DNA from: Flavobacteriaceae bacterium
GTDB taxonomy: Bacteria > Bacteroidota > Bacteroidia > Flavobacteriales > Flavobacteriaceae
Direction of reading: 5' to 3'
Assembly (NCBI GenBank): GCA_024763365.1
Contig: JANTFO010000009.1
Span: 1-40,138, forward strand
Length of the DNA stretch: 40,138 nucleotides
The notes under the pieces are model-generated. The model was not told where the DNA came from. It did no database searches and was given only the letters and a program-made list of their open reading frames with translations. The position numbers and the translations under genes were made by a program. Below, piece by piece: positions 7,400-15,594 of the stretch (positions are counted from its first letter, which is position 1; the number at the start of each line of letters is the position of its first letter).

Positions 7400-7732
7400 A
7401 TGGACATGCACATTAAAAATGCACAAAAAGCCGTTGATAATTGGATCAAAGAATATGGTGTTCGCTATTTTGACGAACTCACCAATATGGCCATGTTAAC
7501 AGAAGAAGTAGGCGAAGTGGCCCGTATCATCGCACGTCGCTATGGCGAACAAAGTGAAAAAGAAAGCGATAAAGACAAAGACTTGGGGCAAGAACTGGCC
7601 GATGTACTTTTTGTATTGCTTTGTCTGGCGAATCAAACAGGCATTAATCTACAGCAAGCTTTTGAAAAAAACATGGAAAGGAAAACCAAACGTGACCACA
7701 AAAGACACCGGTCTAATCCTAAATTACAATAA
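7400..7732 (+). CDS. MazG-like nucleotide pyrophosphohydrolase
   Basis: The 110-residue all-alpha protein belongs to the MazG/all-alpha NTP pyrophosphatase superfamily, which hydrolyses (d)NTPs to the monophosphate and pyrophosphate and often cleans up the nucleotide pool. Metal-binding acidic residues are in the expected places: LTEEVGEVARIIA (Glu35, Glu36, Glu39) and QELADVLFVLL (Glu65, Asp68). It is a single-domain short form, not the two-domain MazG. The start could be Met1 or Met3, two codons apart. It begins 29 bases after aat, and its stop is two bases from the next gene. The preferred nucleotide is unknown. Confidence 0.88.
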   Translation: MDMHIKNAQKAVDNWIKEYGVRYFDELTNMAMLTEEVGEVARIIARRYGEQSEKESDKDKDLGQELADVLFVLLCLANQTGINLQQAFEKNMERKTKRDHKRHRSNPKLQ

Positions 7733-7734
7733 GC

Positions 7735-7980
7735 ATGAGTAAACACAACATCAGAGAGCCCTTTTGGAAAACAGCCCTACGCCTGGGTATTTTTTTTATC
7801 ATTGTTGTCCTCTTGATAGAATTGATTTGGGAATTACTATCCTCAGGCAATCTAAATGCTATACGTTCGAGTTTTGATGACGGAACCTGGATCAATTATG
7901 CTATTTCCCGATTAATAATAGGTATTGTTTATGGCCTCACTATGGCCTATTATCTTCGTAAAAATGCAAAACGTAAGTAG
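7735..7980 (+). CDS. Small two-helix membrane protein, unknown function
   Basis: I do not recognise a named family. The 81-residue product has two hydrophobic helices, about 14-35 and 54-74, joined by a polar loop (SSGNLNAIRSSFDDGTW) and ending in a basic tail (LRKNAKRK). By the positive-inside rule both ends are probably cytoplasmic. The gene is packed between the MazG-like gene (two-base gap) and aroA (stop TAG shares one base with the aroA GTG start), so translation of aroA may be coupled to it. Tight packing supports it as a real gene. Confidence 0.75.
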   Translation: MSKHNIREPFWKTALRLGIFFIIVVLLIELIWELLSSGNLNAIRSSFDDGTWINYAISRLIIGIVYGLTMAYYLRKNAKRK

Positions 7981-9206
7981 TGAATAAAACTTTAGACTTT
8001 ACGAAATCTAAAAACATACATGCCCAAATTCATGTCCCGGGCTCTAAAAGCATCGCCAACAGGGCTTTGATCTTGCAAGCTTTCTTGCCTCATCTAATAA
8101 TTAACAACTTGCCTTCAGCAGAAGACACGGGTGTGCTTCAAGAAGCATTGACAAGTAATAAAGAGATTATCGACATTGGCCATGCCGGTACGGCCATGCG
8201 ATTTTTGACAGCCTACTATGCTATACAACCCGAAAAAAATATCCTGCTAACCGGTTCGAAAAGAATGCAAGAAAGACCTGTCAAAATTTTGATTGATGCT
8301 TTACAAGAATTAGGTGCCAAAATAAAGTATACAAACCAAAATGGCTACCCACCTATACAGATTTATGGGCAAGAAATCGCCCAAAACAAAGTGCGAATAC
8401 AGGCCAATGTCAGTAGCCAGTATATTTCAGCTCTGTTGTTGATTGCTCCATTTTTAACCAAAGGTTTGGAGATTGAATTAGTAGGTAAATTGAGCTCAAA
8501 ACCTTATGTGGACATGACTTTGAATTTGCTGGAACAGGTTGGGGTAAAAACTTTTTTCAAAAAGAATGTCATACAAATCTCAAATCTAATATCTCAACCC
8601 ATGTTTTCACAGGGGTCATATCTAAAATTAGAAATTGAACCAGATTGGTCTAGTGCTTCTTACTTCTATAGTTTGGTAGCTTTACATCCAAAAGCGCAAA
8701 TACAACTTGAAGGTTTTAAAACTGATAGCCTGCAAGGTGATAGCATTTTACCCGATTTATATAAAGAATTGGGGGTAAAATCCGAATTTACTAATACCGG
8801 ACTAAACTTAGCTAAACAGAAATTTGAACCTAAAGAATTACTTCATTACGATTTGACCAACAATCCCGATTTAGCCCAAACCATAGCTGTGACTTGTCTT
8901 GGACTTAAACAAGCTTGCCACTTGACTGGTTTACATACCTTAAAGATCAAAGAAACCGACCGTTTAAAAGCATTAAAAAACGAATTGGAAAAATTTGGCG
9001 CCATTGTTACTATTTCAGAAGAAAGTCTTTTACTATCCCCACCCAAAAGCTTACAAGCAAACATTTCAGTTGCTACTTATCAAGACCATCGAATGGCGAT
9101 GGCTTTTGCACCTTTATCTGTTTTGACACCTGTTGAAATTAAAAATGTAGAAGTTGTCAAAAAATCTTATCCGGAGTTTTGGGGGGATTTTGAAGGTGTA
9201 TTTTAA
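7980..9206 (+). CDS. aroA: 3-phosphoshikimate 1-carboxyvinyltransferase (EPSP synthase)
   Basis: AroA condenses phosphoenolpyruvate with shikimate 3-phosphate in the sixth step of the shikimate pathway to aromatic amino acids. The 408-residue protein has VPGSKSIANRALIL (19-32) for substrate phosphate binding, GHAGTAMRFLTA (68-79) in the PEP-binding loop, SSQYISALLL, EPDWSSASYF, KIKETDRL and YQDHRMAMAFA. It is slightly shorter than the E. coli enzyme and has His in place of the usual Asn in the GNAGT loop. The start is GTG at 7980, overlapping the previous stop by one base; no ATG gives the conserved N-terminus. It is the last gene of the cluster. Confidence 0.96.
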   Translation: MNKTLDFTKSKNIHAQIHVPGSKSIANRALILQAFLPHLIINNLPSAEDTGVLQEALTSNKEIIDIGHAGTAMRFLTAYYAIQPEKNILLTGSKRMQERPVKILIDALQELGAKIKYTNQNGYPPIQIYGQEIAQNKVRIQANVSSQYISALLLIAPFLTKGLEIELVGKLSSKPYVDMTLNLLEQVGVKTFFKKNVIQISNLISQPMFSQGSYLKLEIEPDWSSASYFYSLVALHPKAQIQLEGFKTDSLQGDSILPDLYKELGVKSEFTNTGLNLAKQKFEPKELLHYDLTNNPDLAQTIAVTCLGLKQACHLTGLHTLKIKETDRLKALKNELEKFGAIVTISEESLLLSPPKSLQANISVATYQDHRMAMAFAPLSVLTPVEIKNVEVVKKSYPEFWGDFEGVF

Positions 9207-9238
9207 TAATCAATGTCTATACTATCTCTTTATACAAA

Positions 9239-9616
9239 TTAAGGTGATACCGTTTTTATCACAAATCCAACTACATAAGTACCAATAAAACCAACACCTA
9301 TGGTGACCATACGAAGGAGATTACTATCCATAAAAAAATAAGTAGACAGAAAGATCATTGTCCACATCATCGAAAGCGCATAAGTCTTCTGTTTTTTAGT
9401 CAAACCTTTACGATTTTGATAATCAAGAATATATTTTCCCACATAAGGATTATTGATCAATTTTTGGTGTAATTTTTTAGAGCCTTTAAGGTAAAGTCCT
9501 GCTGTAAGGAGCAAAAAGGGAGTCGTTGGCAAGCCAGGCACTACTATCCCAACAAGACCTATGACCAATGAAATGGTTCCCAACAATATTAAAATAGGAC
9601 TTAATAGATTCATCAT
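9239..9616 (-). CDS. DUF454 (YbaN-like) inner membrane protein
   Basis: The 125-residue protein matches the DUF454/YbaN family of small inner-membrane proteins. The signature is GLVGIVVPGLPTTPFLLLTAGLYLKGSKKLHQKL, followed by NPYVGKYILDYQNRKGL. Hydrophobic stretches at about 3-44 (a hairpin), 78-96 and 99-121 indicate about four membrane segments. No function is established for the family. Initiation could be at Met1 or Met2. It stands alone on the minus strand between aroA and queA and converges on aroA with 32 bases between stops. Confidence 0.85.
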   Translation of the reverse strand: MMNLLSPILILLGTISLVIGLVGIVVPGLPTTPFLLLTAGLYLKGSKKLHQKLINNPYVGKYILDYQNRKGLTKKQKTYALSMMWTMIFLSTYFFMDSNLLRMVTIGVGFIGTYVVGFVIKTVSP

Positions 9617-9785
9617 TCACTAATATAAAAGGTGATTATATTGAAATTTTTACTTACAAATTAAATTTCAAAAAAAGCAAGAATACAAAATCTATTTGAG
9701 TTAGTCAAATGCAATTTCTAATCCTTATTTATAGTATGAAATTTAATGATTTACTTAAGCATTTATAATAAAATCCCTGATTTCC

Positions 9786-9817
9786 TTGACTTTGCCCCTT
9801 TGGATGTTGTATATTTG
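9786..9817 (+). promoter_or_regulatory. Promoter of queA
   Basis: TTG at 9786-9788 and TATATTTG at 9810-9817, spaced by 21 bases, form a full Bacteroidota promoter. The start near 9823 gives a leader of about 40 bases. The rest of the 248-base gap upstream (9617-9785) is AT-rich and shows nothing I can name. Confidence 0.7.
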
Positions 9818-9864
9818 CCCGCTCTTAGAAAAAGCCTACTTTTTTAATATACAGAACAAATAAT

Positions 9865-10914
9865 ATGAAGCTATCACAATTTAATTTTGATTTACCAAGA
9901 GAACTTTTAGCAGAATTTCCTGCAGAAAACCGTGATGAAGCACGCCTGATGGTGCTCCACCGGGATACCCAAAAAATAGAACATAAACTTTTTAAAGATC
10001 TAATAGATTATTTTGATGATGGTGACCTAATGGTGGTCAACAACACCAAAGTTTTTCCTGCGCGCCTGATCGGTGAAAAAGAAAAAACCGGAGCCAAGAT
10101 CGAAGTTTTTCTTTTGAGAGAGCTCAATGCCGAAAACCGGCTTTGGGATGTATTAGTAGACCCCGCGAGAAAAATAAGAATCGGTAATAAATTGTTTTTT
10201 GGTGATGATGATAGTTTAATAGCCGAAGTAATCGACAATACCACTTCCCGTGGAAGAACACTACGTTTTCTTTTTGATGGTAGCCACGAAGAGTTTATTG
10301 CCAAAGTGAAAGAATTGGGTATGACACCCCTTCCAAAATACATCAAACGCGAACCAACTGAAGAGGATGCCGAACGCTACCAAACTATCTATGCCAAGCA
10401 CGAAGGTGCCGTAGCAGCCCCTACTGCAGGAATGCACTTTTCCAAACACTTAATGAAACGATTGGAAATCAAAGGCATAGACTTTGCAGAATTGACATTA
10501 CATGTCGGTTTAGGTACTTTTAGCCCCGTAGAAGTTGAAGACCTATCTAAACATAAAATGGATAGTGAACAGATCATCATTTCGAAGGAAGTGGCGAATA
10601 AAGTAAACCAAACCAAAGACCAAAATAAAAAAGTGATCGCGGTAGGAACTACTGTAGTCCGTGCAGTAGAAAGTTCCGTTTCTGCAAATAATCATTTGAA
10701 TGCCGTTGATAAGTGGACTCATAAGTTTATTTTTCCTCCTTACGAGTTTAGTATTCCTGATGCTATGATTACAAATTTTCATACACCAAAATCAACTTTG
10801 ATGATGATGACTAGTGCCTTTGCCGGTTATGATTTATTGATGAAAGCATATAAAGAAGCCGTCAAAGAGAAATACAAATTTTTCTCTTATGGTGACGCCA
10901 TGTTGATTTTATAA
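9865..10914 (+). CDS. queA: S-adenosylmethionine:tRNA ribosyltransferase-isomerase
   Basis: QueA transfers and isomerises the ribosyl part of AdoMet onto preQ1 at tRNA position 34, giving epoxyqueuosine in queuosine synthesis. The 349-residue protein carries the family landmarks: [24 protein letters not shown] at the N-terminus, [65 protein letters not shown] and [20 protein letters not shown] strong promoter precedes it and a bidirectional terminator follows, so it is probably transcribed alone. No other queuosine genes are in the window. Confidence 0.98.
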   Translation: MKLSQFNFDLPRELLAEFPAENRDEARLMVLHRDTQKIEHKLFKDLIDYFDDGDLMVVNNTKVFPARLIGEKEKTGAKIEVFLLRELNAENRLWDVLVDPARKIRIGNKLFFGDDDSLIAEVIDNTTSRGRTLRFLFDGSHEEFIAKVKELGMTPLPKYIKREPTEEDAERYQTIYAKHEGAVAAPTAGMHFSKHLMKRLEIKGIDFAELTLHVGLGTFSPVEVEDLSKHKMDSEQIIISKEVANKVNQTKDQNKKVIAVGTTVVRAVESSVSANNHLNAVDKWTHKFIFPPYEFSIPDAMITNFHTPKSTLMMMTSAFAGYDLLMKAYKEAVKEKYKFFSYGDAMLIL

Positions 10915-10935
10915 AATCATTAAAAATACTCCATA

Positions 10936-10963
10936 AAAAAATCCCGCTATAGCGGGATTTTTT
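10936..10963. terminator. Bidirectional terminator between queA and tsf
   Basis: A perfect 28-base palindrome: six As, TCCCGCTA, then its exact inverse and six Ts. The GC-rich stem with A and T tracts on either side works in both directions, closing convergent queA (+) and tsf (-). Confidence 0.93.
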
Positions 10964-10982
10964 ACTGTATTTTTCTTACATA

Positions 10983-11954
10983 TTAAGCCAAAGAAATCCG
11001 TTTGAAATCAGACACTTTAACATCACCATAAGTTTTAACATAATCTTCTACACTTAACTTGTCATCTTTGATGAAGTTTTGGTCAAGCAAACACATCTCT
11101 TTATCTAAAGTAGTATTGTCAGCAATAAAACGTTCTACTTTACCGGGAATAATACGATCCCAAATTTGTTCCGGCTTTCCTTCAGTTTTTAATTCTGCTT
11201 TGGCATCTTCTTCTGCTTGTGCGATAACAGCATCTGTTAACTGAGCCTTAGAAATGAATTTAGGTACATTTTTTAAAGTTTTACCCAATCTATGTAACTC
11301 GATATTGTCCTTTTCGATTGCTGCAATTCTAGCTTCTGTTTCAGCAGCTAAGAATTCAGGTGTAAAATCTTTGTAAGACAATGTGGTAGCACCCATAGAT
11401 GCTACTTGCATGGCAAGATCCTTAGTTAATTCTTCTGCTTTGTCAACAACTTTGTCCAATCCTACAATAGCTGCAATCTTATTACCTGCATGGATATAAT
11501 AACCTACATAAGCTGCTTCAATACGCTCAAAACCACCTACTTCAATTTTTTCACCAATCACACCAGTCTGTTCCATAACTTTGTCAGCTACTGTAAGCTT
11601 GTCATCAAACTTAGCTGCCTGAAACGCTTCCATACTAGATACAGAAAGTGCAATTTCTGCAAATTGGTGTGCCAATTTTACAAAGTCGTCATTTTTAGCG
11701 ACAAAATCCGTTTCACAGTTCAATGAAATAACGACTCCTACCGTATTATCTTCATTAACTTTTGCGATAACGGCACCTTCAGAAGATTCTCTGTCAGCCC
11801 GTTTAGCGGCTACTTTTTGTCCTTTTTTTCTTAAAATAGCTATCGCTTCGTCAAAATCCCCTTCGGCTTCTTGAAGGGCTTTTTTACAATCCATCATTCC
11901 GGCACCGGTCATTTTTCTGAGTTTACTAACTTCAGCTGCACTAATTTTTATCAT
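10983..11954 (-). CDS. tsf: Translation elongation factor Ts
   Basis: EF-Ts is the guanine nucleotide exchange factor of EF-Tu. The 323-residue protein begins with the UBA-like domain (ISAAEVSKLRKMTGAGMMDCKKALQEAEGD), continues with RKKGQKVAAKRADRESSEGAV, and has the LNCETDFVAKNDDF core motif that contacts EF-Tu. The C-terminal half is longer than in E. coli (283 residues), with repeated dimerisation-type segments, as in other Bacteroidota. It follows rpsB by 30 bases, the conserved rpsB-tsf order, and ends at a strong bidirectional terminator. Confidence 0.98.
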   Translation of the reverse strand: MIKISAAEVSKLRKMTGAGMMDCKKALQEAEGDFDEAIAILRKKGQKVAAKRADRESSEGAVIAKVNEDNTVGVVISLNCETDFVAKNDDFVKLAHQFAEIALSVSSMEAFQAAKFDDKLTVADKVMEQTGVIGEKIEVGGFERIEAAYVGYYIHAGNKIAAIVGLDKVVDKAEELTKDLAMQVASMGATTLSYKDFTPEFLAAETEARIAAIEKDNIELHRLGKTLKNVPKFISKAQLTDAVIAQAEEDAKAELKTEGKPEQIWDRIIPGKVERFIADNTTLDKEMCLLDQNFIKDDKLSVEDYVKTYGDVKVSDFKRISLA

Positions 11955-11984
11955 TTTTTAATATCTTTTTTTAAATGCTTATTA

Positions 11985-12773
11985 CTATTTTTTTTCACTT
12001 GCTTCTTCTGTGGCTTTTTCCTCTTTTACATCTTTTGATTTAGATTCATTTTCAGCCTTTTCCTGCATCTTCTTTTCTTTAGCTTCTTTCTTATCTGCCA
12101 AACCTTCTGCAATAGCTTTGGTAAGGAAAGAGATCACTTTATCAATAGATTTTGTGGCATCGTCATTGGAAGGAATCACAAAGTCAATGGGCCTGGGGTC
12201 TGAATTGGTATCCACCATTGCAAAAATAGGGATGTTCAATTTATTGGCTTCTTTAATGGCAATGTGTTCTTTTTTGACATCAATAACGATAATAGCACCT
12301 GGTAAGCGTGTCATATCGGCGATGGAACCAAGGTTTTTCTCCAATTTAGCTCTTTGACGATTGATCTGTAATTTCTCTCTTTTGGAAAGCGCATCAAAAG
12401 AACCGTCTTGTTTCATACGGTCAATACCTGACATTTTCTTGACAGCACGGCGTATTGTTTGGAAATTGGTTAACATACCTCCCATCCATCTTTCTGTGAT
12501 ATAAGGCATGTTGACAGACTTAGCATTGTTTTCTATAACTTCTTTAGCCTGTTCTTTTGTTGCGATAAATAAGACCCTTCTTCCTGAAGCAGCAATTTTT
12601 TTTAGTGCCGCTGCAGCTTCATCCATTTTGGCAATTGTTTTGTAAAGATCTATAATATGTACACCATTACGTTCTGAATATACGTAAGGAGCCATATTGG
12701 GATTCCATTTGCGTGTGAGGTGTCCGAAGTGAACACCGGCATCGATCATTTCTTTGATTTGTTCGTTGACCAT
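11985..12773 (-). CDS. rpsB: 30S ribosomal protein uS2
   Basis: uS2 binds the head-body junction of the 30S subunit near S1. The core is unmistakable: KEMIDAGVHFGHLTRKWNPNMAPY, RNGVHIIDLYKTI, ERWMGGMLTNFQTIRR, PGAIIVIDVKKEHIAIKEANKLNIP and VDTNSDPRPIDFVIPSNDDATKSI. I start it at the ATG at 12773 (MVNEQIKEMID), because residues encoded further upstream have no family counterpart. The protein has 262 residues and ends with a Lys/Glu-rich extension of about 35 residues that is probably disordered. It is cotranscribed with tsf. Confidence 0.97.
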   Translation of the reverse strand: MVNEQIKEMIDAGVHFGHLTRKWNPNMAPYVYSERNGVHIIDLYKTIAKMDEAAAALKKIAASGRRVLFIATKEQAKEVIENNAKSVNMPYITERWMGGMLTNFQTIRRAVKKMSGIDRMKQDGSFDALSKREKLQINRQRAKLEKNLGSIADMTRLPGAIIVIDVKKEHIAIKEANKLNIPIFAMVDTNSDPRPIDFVIPSNDDATKSIDKVISFLTKAIAEGLADKKEAKEKKMQEKAENESKSKDVKEEKATEEASEKK

Positions 12774-12850
12774 TTTGTTAAATAAATTTACGTTCCGTTG
12801 AGTTAGCAATAATCCGGTAGCACTCTAAAAGTTAAAAGTTTAAAAGTTTT

Positions 12851-12858
12851 CAAATTTA
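12851..12858 (-). promoter_or_regulatory. -7 promoter element for rpsB-tsf
   Basis: The minus strand reads TAAATTTG, a TAnnTTTG match about 80 bases upstream of rpsB. Between it and the ATG the leader contains a triple AAAAGTT-type repeat (about 12825-12850) and a possible GAGT/ACTC stem, which could be an autoregulatory site for S2. No -33 TTG is seen. Confidence 0.4.
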
Positions 12859-12950
12859 CGACCTCATACTTTTTATAGTAGTCCGAAATATTTGGATGCT
12901 AAATTAAATTTCAACAATAACTGATTAATAATAATTTGATGAATTCTATC

Positions 12951-13337
12951 TTAACGTTTAGAGAATTGGAATTTCTTACGTGCTTTCTTTTGACCGAATT
13001 TTTTACGTTCTACCATACGTGAATCACGTGTTAATAAGCCTTCGGGCTTAAGAATGGCTCTATTTTCCTGATTGATTTCGGTAAGTGCTTTGGCAATGGC
13101 CAATCTAACAGCTTCTGCCTGACCTTTGACACCACCACCTTTTACTGTGGCCATAATATCAAAAGTAACTTCATTACTAGTCAATACCAATGGATGCTTA
13201 ACCTTTGCTTGTAAAGTAGCAACGGGAAAATAATTTTCTAAATCTCTGTTGTTAATTTTAATGTCGCCCTTTCCTTCTTTAAGATATACTCTGGCAACAG
13301 CAGTTTTTCTACGTCCTGTGCTATGTACTACTTCCAT
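12951..13337 (-). CDS. rpsI: 30S ribosomal protein uS9
   Basis: uS9 lies in the 30S head with its tail reaching the P-site tRNA. The 128-residue protein has the expected order: STGRRKTAVARVYLKEGKG, INNRDLENYF, GGGVKGQAEAVRLAIAKAL, LKPEGLLTRDSRMVERKKFGQKKARKKFQFSKR. The final residues are KR, in place of the usual SKR core followed by nothing, so the P-site tail is intact (SKR). It starts one base after the rplM stop, giving the conserved rplM-rpsI pair. Confidence 0.98.
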   Translation of the reverse strand: MEVVHSTGRRKTAVARVYLKEGKGDIKINNRDLENYFPVATLQAKVKHPLVLTSNEVTFDIMATVKGGGVKGQAEAVRLAIAKALTEINQENRAILKPEGLLTRDSRMVERKKFGQKKARKKFQFSKR

Positions 13338-13338
13338 A

Positions 13339-13794
13339 TTACTTCATGTCGTTTAAGTTAAACAATGTAGGTTTTTGCGCTTCTTGATTGTGCGCTGCAC
13401 CTTCATAGACATATAAATTTCTAAAAAGTGCTCTACCCAGTCTGTTTTTTGGAAGCATCCCTCTCACGGCGTTTTCAATAAGTCGATGAGGGTGTTTTTC
13501 CAAAAGTTGGTTAGCTGTTACGCTGCGTTGTCCACCCGGATAACCTGTATGGCGAATGTAGGTTTTATCCTGCCATTTGTTTCCTGAAAGTTGGATTTTC
13601 TCTGCGTTGATGATCACCACATTATCACCACTATCTACATGTGGTGTAAAATCGGGTTTGTGCTTACCTCGTAAAAGCTTGGCAACTTTGGAAGCAAGAC
13701 GACCCAGTGTTTGTCCGTCCGCATCAACCAATAACCATTCTTTATTAACGGTTTGGCTATTAGCCGATACTGTTTTGTAACTCAATGTATTCAC
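13339..13794 (-). CDS. rplM: 50S ribosomal protein uL13
   Basis: uL13 is an early-assembly protein of the 50S subunit. The 151-residue sequence has [43 protein letters not shown] (split here across two strands of the fold), [52 protein letters not shown]. The N-terminal extension [12 protein letters not shown] is usual in Bacteroidota. It heads the rplM-rpsI operon, with a promoter element and a short structured leader upstream. Confidence 0.97.
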   Translation of the reverse strand: MNTLSYKTVSANSQTVNKEWLLVDADGQTLGRLASKVAKLLRGKHKPDFTPHVDSGDNVVIINAEKIQLSGNKWQDKTYIRHTGYPGGQRSVTANQLLEKHPHRLIENAVRGMLPKNRLGRALFRNLYVYEGAAHNQEAQKPTLFNLNDMK

Positions 13795-13864
13795 TACGAT
13801 TGGTTTTTTGTGTTAAACATAATTCTTATTACTCTTCTCTTCTTTAAAAGAGTGCGCAAAAATA
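13795..13864 (-). promoter_or_regulatory. Promoter element and short structured leader of rplM-rpsI
   Basis: The minus strand has TATTTTTG at 13864-13857 (a TAnnTTTG match), then a leader of about 55 bases. Soon after the predicted start, CTCTT and AAGAG can pair around TTAAAG, and ACTCTT can pair with a second AAGAGT further on. A Bacteroidia L13 leader has been proposed in comparative RNA surveys; whether this sequence matches it I cannot test here. Confidence 0.45.
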
Positions 13865-13880
13865 AGGCTTTTTTTTCAAT

Positions 13881-13921
13881 AAAAAAAGCACTGTTTCAAT
13901 ATGTCAAAACAATGCTTTTTT
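13881..13921 (-). terminator. Terminator of the BON-LysM gene
   Basis: Arms AAAAAAGCA-TGTTT-type at 13882-13896 and AAACA-TGCTTTTTT at 13907-13921 pair with one C/A mismatch around a ~10-base loop. On the minus strand the stem ends in a run of seven Us. It lies 20 bases beyond the LysM gene and just before the rplM promoter, so it separates the two units. Confidence 0.85.
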
Positions 13922-13941
13922 AATAAGATAAAGTAGCGTTA

Positions 13942-14394
13942 TTAGTCAATAACCGGGATTCTTAAAACTTGACCCGGATAGATTAAATCCGGACTTTTAA
14001 GCATAGGTTTATTAGCTTCAAAAATCACAGGATACTTCATGGCATCACCATAATAATGTTTAGCTATTTTACTTAAAGAATCACCACTTACTACTGTGTG
14101 GAATTGTGCTTGAGGTTCCTCAACTGCAACTGTCATACGGTCATCAACACTAGCAATACCTTCTGTATTTCCTAAAACCAATACGACTTTTTCACGTGTT
14201 TCTTGAGAATTTGCTTCTCCCCAAACTTTAGCTGTGTCTCCATCTACTTCAATATTTAAGTCACGAACTTCAAATCCTAATCTGTCAACTGCGTCAAAAA
14301 GTTTTGTTGCTTTATCAGCAGCTTCTTCTTCTGTCGATTTGCCTATGCCAAAAACTTTAGCACCGGCATTTTTAATAAATGAAAATAATCCCAT
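13942..14394 (-). CDS. BON and LysM domain protein (YgaU/Kbp-like)
   Basis: The 150-residue protein has the same two-domain layout as E. coli YgaU (Kbp), a potassium-binding cytoplasmic protein: a BON domain (about 20-92, DLNIEVDGDTAKVWGEANSQETREKVVLVLGNTEGIASVDDRM) and a C-terminal LysM domain (about 97-148, FHTVVSGDSLSKIAKHYYGDAMKYPVIFEANKPML and PGQVLRIP). There is no signal peptide (MGLFSFIKNAGAKVFG), which argues for a cytoplasmic protein as in Kbp, despite the peptidoglycan-binding reputation of LysM. It has its own promoter (14430-14460) and terminator. Confidence 0.93.
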   Translation of the reverse strand: MGLFSFIKNAGAKVFGIGKSTEEEAADKATKLFDAVDRLGFEVRDLNIEVDGDTAKVWGEANSQETREKVVLVLGNTEGIASVDDRMTVAVEEPQAQFHTVVSGDSLSKIAKHYYGDAMKYPVIFEANKPMLKSPDLIYPGQVLRIPVID

Positions 14395-14429
14395 ATTTGT
14401 ATTTTTAAGGTTATACTTTTTTAGAGAGG

Positions 14430-14460
14430 CAAAGATAGGCTAAAATATGACTTGACACAA
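14430..14460 (-). promoter_or_regulatory. Promoter of the BON-LysM gene
   Basis: On the minus strand TTG (14460-14458) and TATCTTTG (14437-14430) are 20 bases apart, a full Bacteroidota promoter. Transcription would start near 14425, about 30 bases before the ATG. Confidence 0.7.
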
Positions 14461-14526
14461 AATAGCTATGATAAAATTAAGATAACATACTAGTTTTTTT
14501 GCGTCTTTTCTTACCATATTATATTA

Positions 14527-15099
14527 TTAATAATTATATTTAAGAGCTTCTTTTTCAACTATTTGAGGGAAATACTCATGCTCCAATTTATGAATTTTAT
14601 TAGCTAAGTCTTCTGGACTATCATTAGCTGCTATAACTATTTCTTTTTGAATAATAATGGTGCCTTCGTCATATTTTTCATTTACATAGTGTATGGTGAT
14701 CCCTGATTTTCTCTCCCTGTTTTTAATAACCGCTTCATGTACCCTGCTACCATACATGCCTTTACCACCATATTTTGGCAAGAGTGCAGGATGTATGTTT
14801 ATGATTTTGTTTGGAAAAGATTTGACCACTTTTTGAGGAATTAACCACAAAAAACCAGCTAAGATCAATAAATCTGCTTCTTTTTTCCATCTTTCTAACA
14901 TGATATCAGTTTTGTACAGATCATCTTTACTAAATACTATAGCAGGCACATGCAGATTCTCAGCTCTTTTCAAAACATAAGCATTAGGATTATTAGTATA
15001 TATACCAGAGATTTTTATTTGAGGATGCCCATCAAAATATTTGATCAGGTTTTCTGCATTCGTGCCACTTCCTGATGCTAAAATAGCAATATGTGTCAT
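14527..15099 (-). CDS. purN: Phosphoribosylglycinamide formyltransferase
   Basis: PurN transfers a formyl group from 10-formyltetrahydrofolate to GAR in purine synthesis. The 190-residue protein has IAILASGSGTNAENLI for phosphate binding, ILAGFLWLIP, NIHPALLPKYGGKGMYG with the catalytic Asn-His pair, and SGITIHYVNEKYDEGTIIIQ with the catalytic Asp. The start is placed at the ATG at 15099; the in-frame TTG at 15114 adds only five polar residues. It is divergent from acpP. No other pur genes are in the window. Confidence 0.96.
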   Translation of the reverse strand: MTHIAILASGSGTNAENLIKYFDGHPQIKISGIYTNNPNAYVLKRAENLHVPAIVFSKDDLYKTDIMLERWKKEADLLILAGFLWLIPQKVVKSFPNKIINIHPALLPKYGGKGMYGSRVHEAVIKNRERKSGITIHYVNEKYDEGTIIIQKEIVIAANDSPEDLANKIHKLEHEYFPQIVEKEALKYNY

Positions 15100-15191
15100 T
15101 TTCTTACTTTTCAATCAGGCTTCAAATTACGTAAAAAACATTTTTTGTCATAGCTTTCACAATAAATTAATTCTCTTTTTCAAAAAATTAC

Positions 15192-15199
15192 TATTTTTG
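15192..15199 (+). promoter_or_regulatory. -7 promoter element for acpP
   Basis: TATTTTTG followed by CGCC lies 31 bases upstream of the acpP ATG and matches TAnnTTTG. The predicted leader is about 25 bases. No -33 TTG is seen at normal spacing. Confidence 0.55.
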
Positions 15200-15230
15200 C
15201 GCCATAATTAATTAAAAAATCTATATAATT

Positions 15231-15467
15231 ATGTCAGATATTGCATCAAGAGTTAAAGCCATTATCATAGATAAATTGGGCGTTGATGAAAACGAAGTTA
15301 CTATGGAAGCAAGTTTTACTAATGACTTGGGTTCCGATTCGTTAGACACAGTTGAATTAATCATGGAATTTGAAAAGGAATTTGATATTCAAATACCAGA
15401 TGATCAAGCTGAAAACATAGCTACAGTAGGACAAGCTATAAAATACATTGAAGAAGCTATTAAATAA
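15231..15467 (+). CDS. acpP: Acyl carrier protein
   Basis: AcpP carries growing acyl chains on a 4'-phosphopantetheine arm in fatty acid synthesis. The 78-residue acidic protein has the attachment motif [20 protein letters not shown] with Ser37 as the attachment site, and the four-helix ACP pattern ([18 protein letters not shown] at the start). It is followed by a strong terminator before fabF, so although the acpP-fabF order is conserved, much of the acpP message probably ends before fabF, which fits the large amount of ACP that cells make. Confidence 0.98.
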   Translation: MSDIASRVKAIIIDKLGVDENEVTMEASFTNDLGSDSLDTVELIMEFEKEFDIQIPDDQAENIATVGQAIKYIEEAIK

Positions 15468-15484
15468 TTAATTAGATACTCAAT

Positions 15485-15518
15485 AAAAGCTATAGGAATA
15501 TCCTGTAGCTTTTTTTTT
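15485..15518 (+). terminator. Terminator between acpP and fabF
   Basis: GCTATAGGA (15489-15497) pairs with TCCTGTAGC (15501-15509) with one wobble and a three-base loop, flanked by four As and followed by nine Ts. This is a strong intrinsic terminator. It may be partly leaky to supply fabF, since I see only weak promoter candidates after it. Confidence 0.88.
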
Positions 15519-15594
15519 GTATAAAAAAAAACCTATCTTTACGGGTAATTTTTGAGTGCCTGAGTATAAACTTTGAGATAAAAATTTCTTTACA

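Noticed and set aside
10008-10346. A 112-codon minus-strand ORF inside queA, and similar antisense frames in tsf, rpsB, actB and rng
   Set aside because: All lie within strongly supported genes on the other strand, have no family resemblance and no promoter or spacing that suggests a gene.
12825-12850. AAAAGTT triple repeat upstream of rpsB as a CRISPR or iteron array
   Set aside because: Only three imperfect 7-8 base units without spacers; simple AT-rich repetition is the better explanation.
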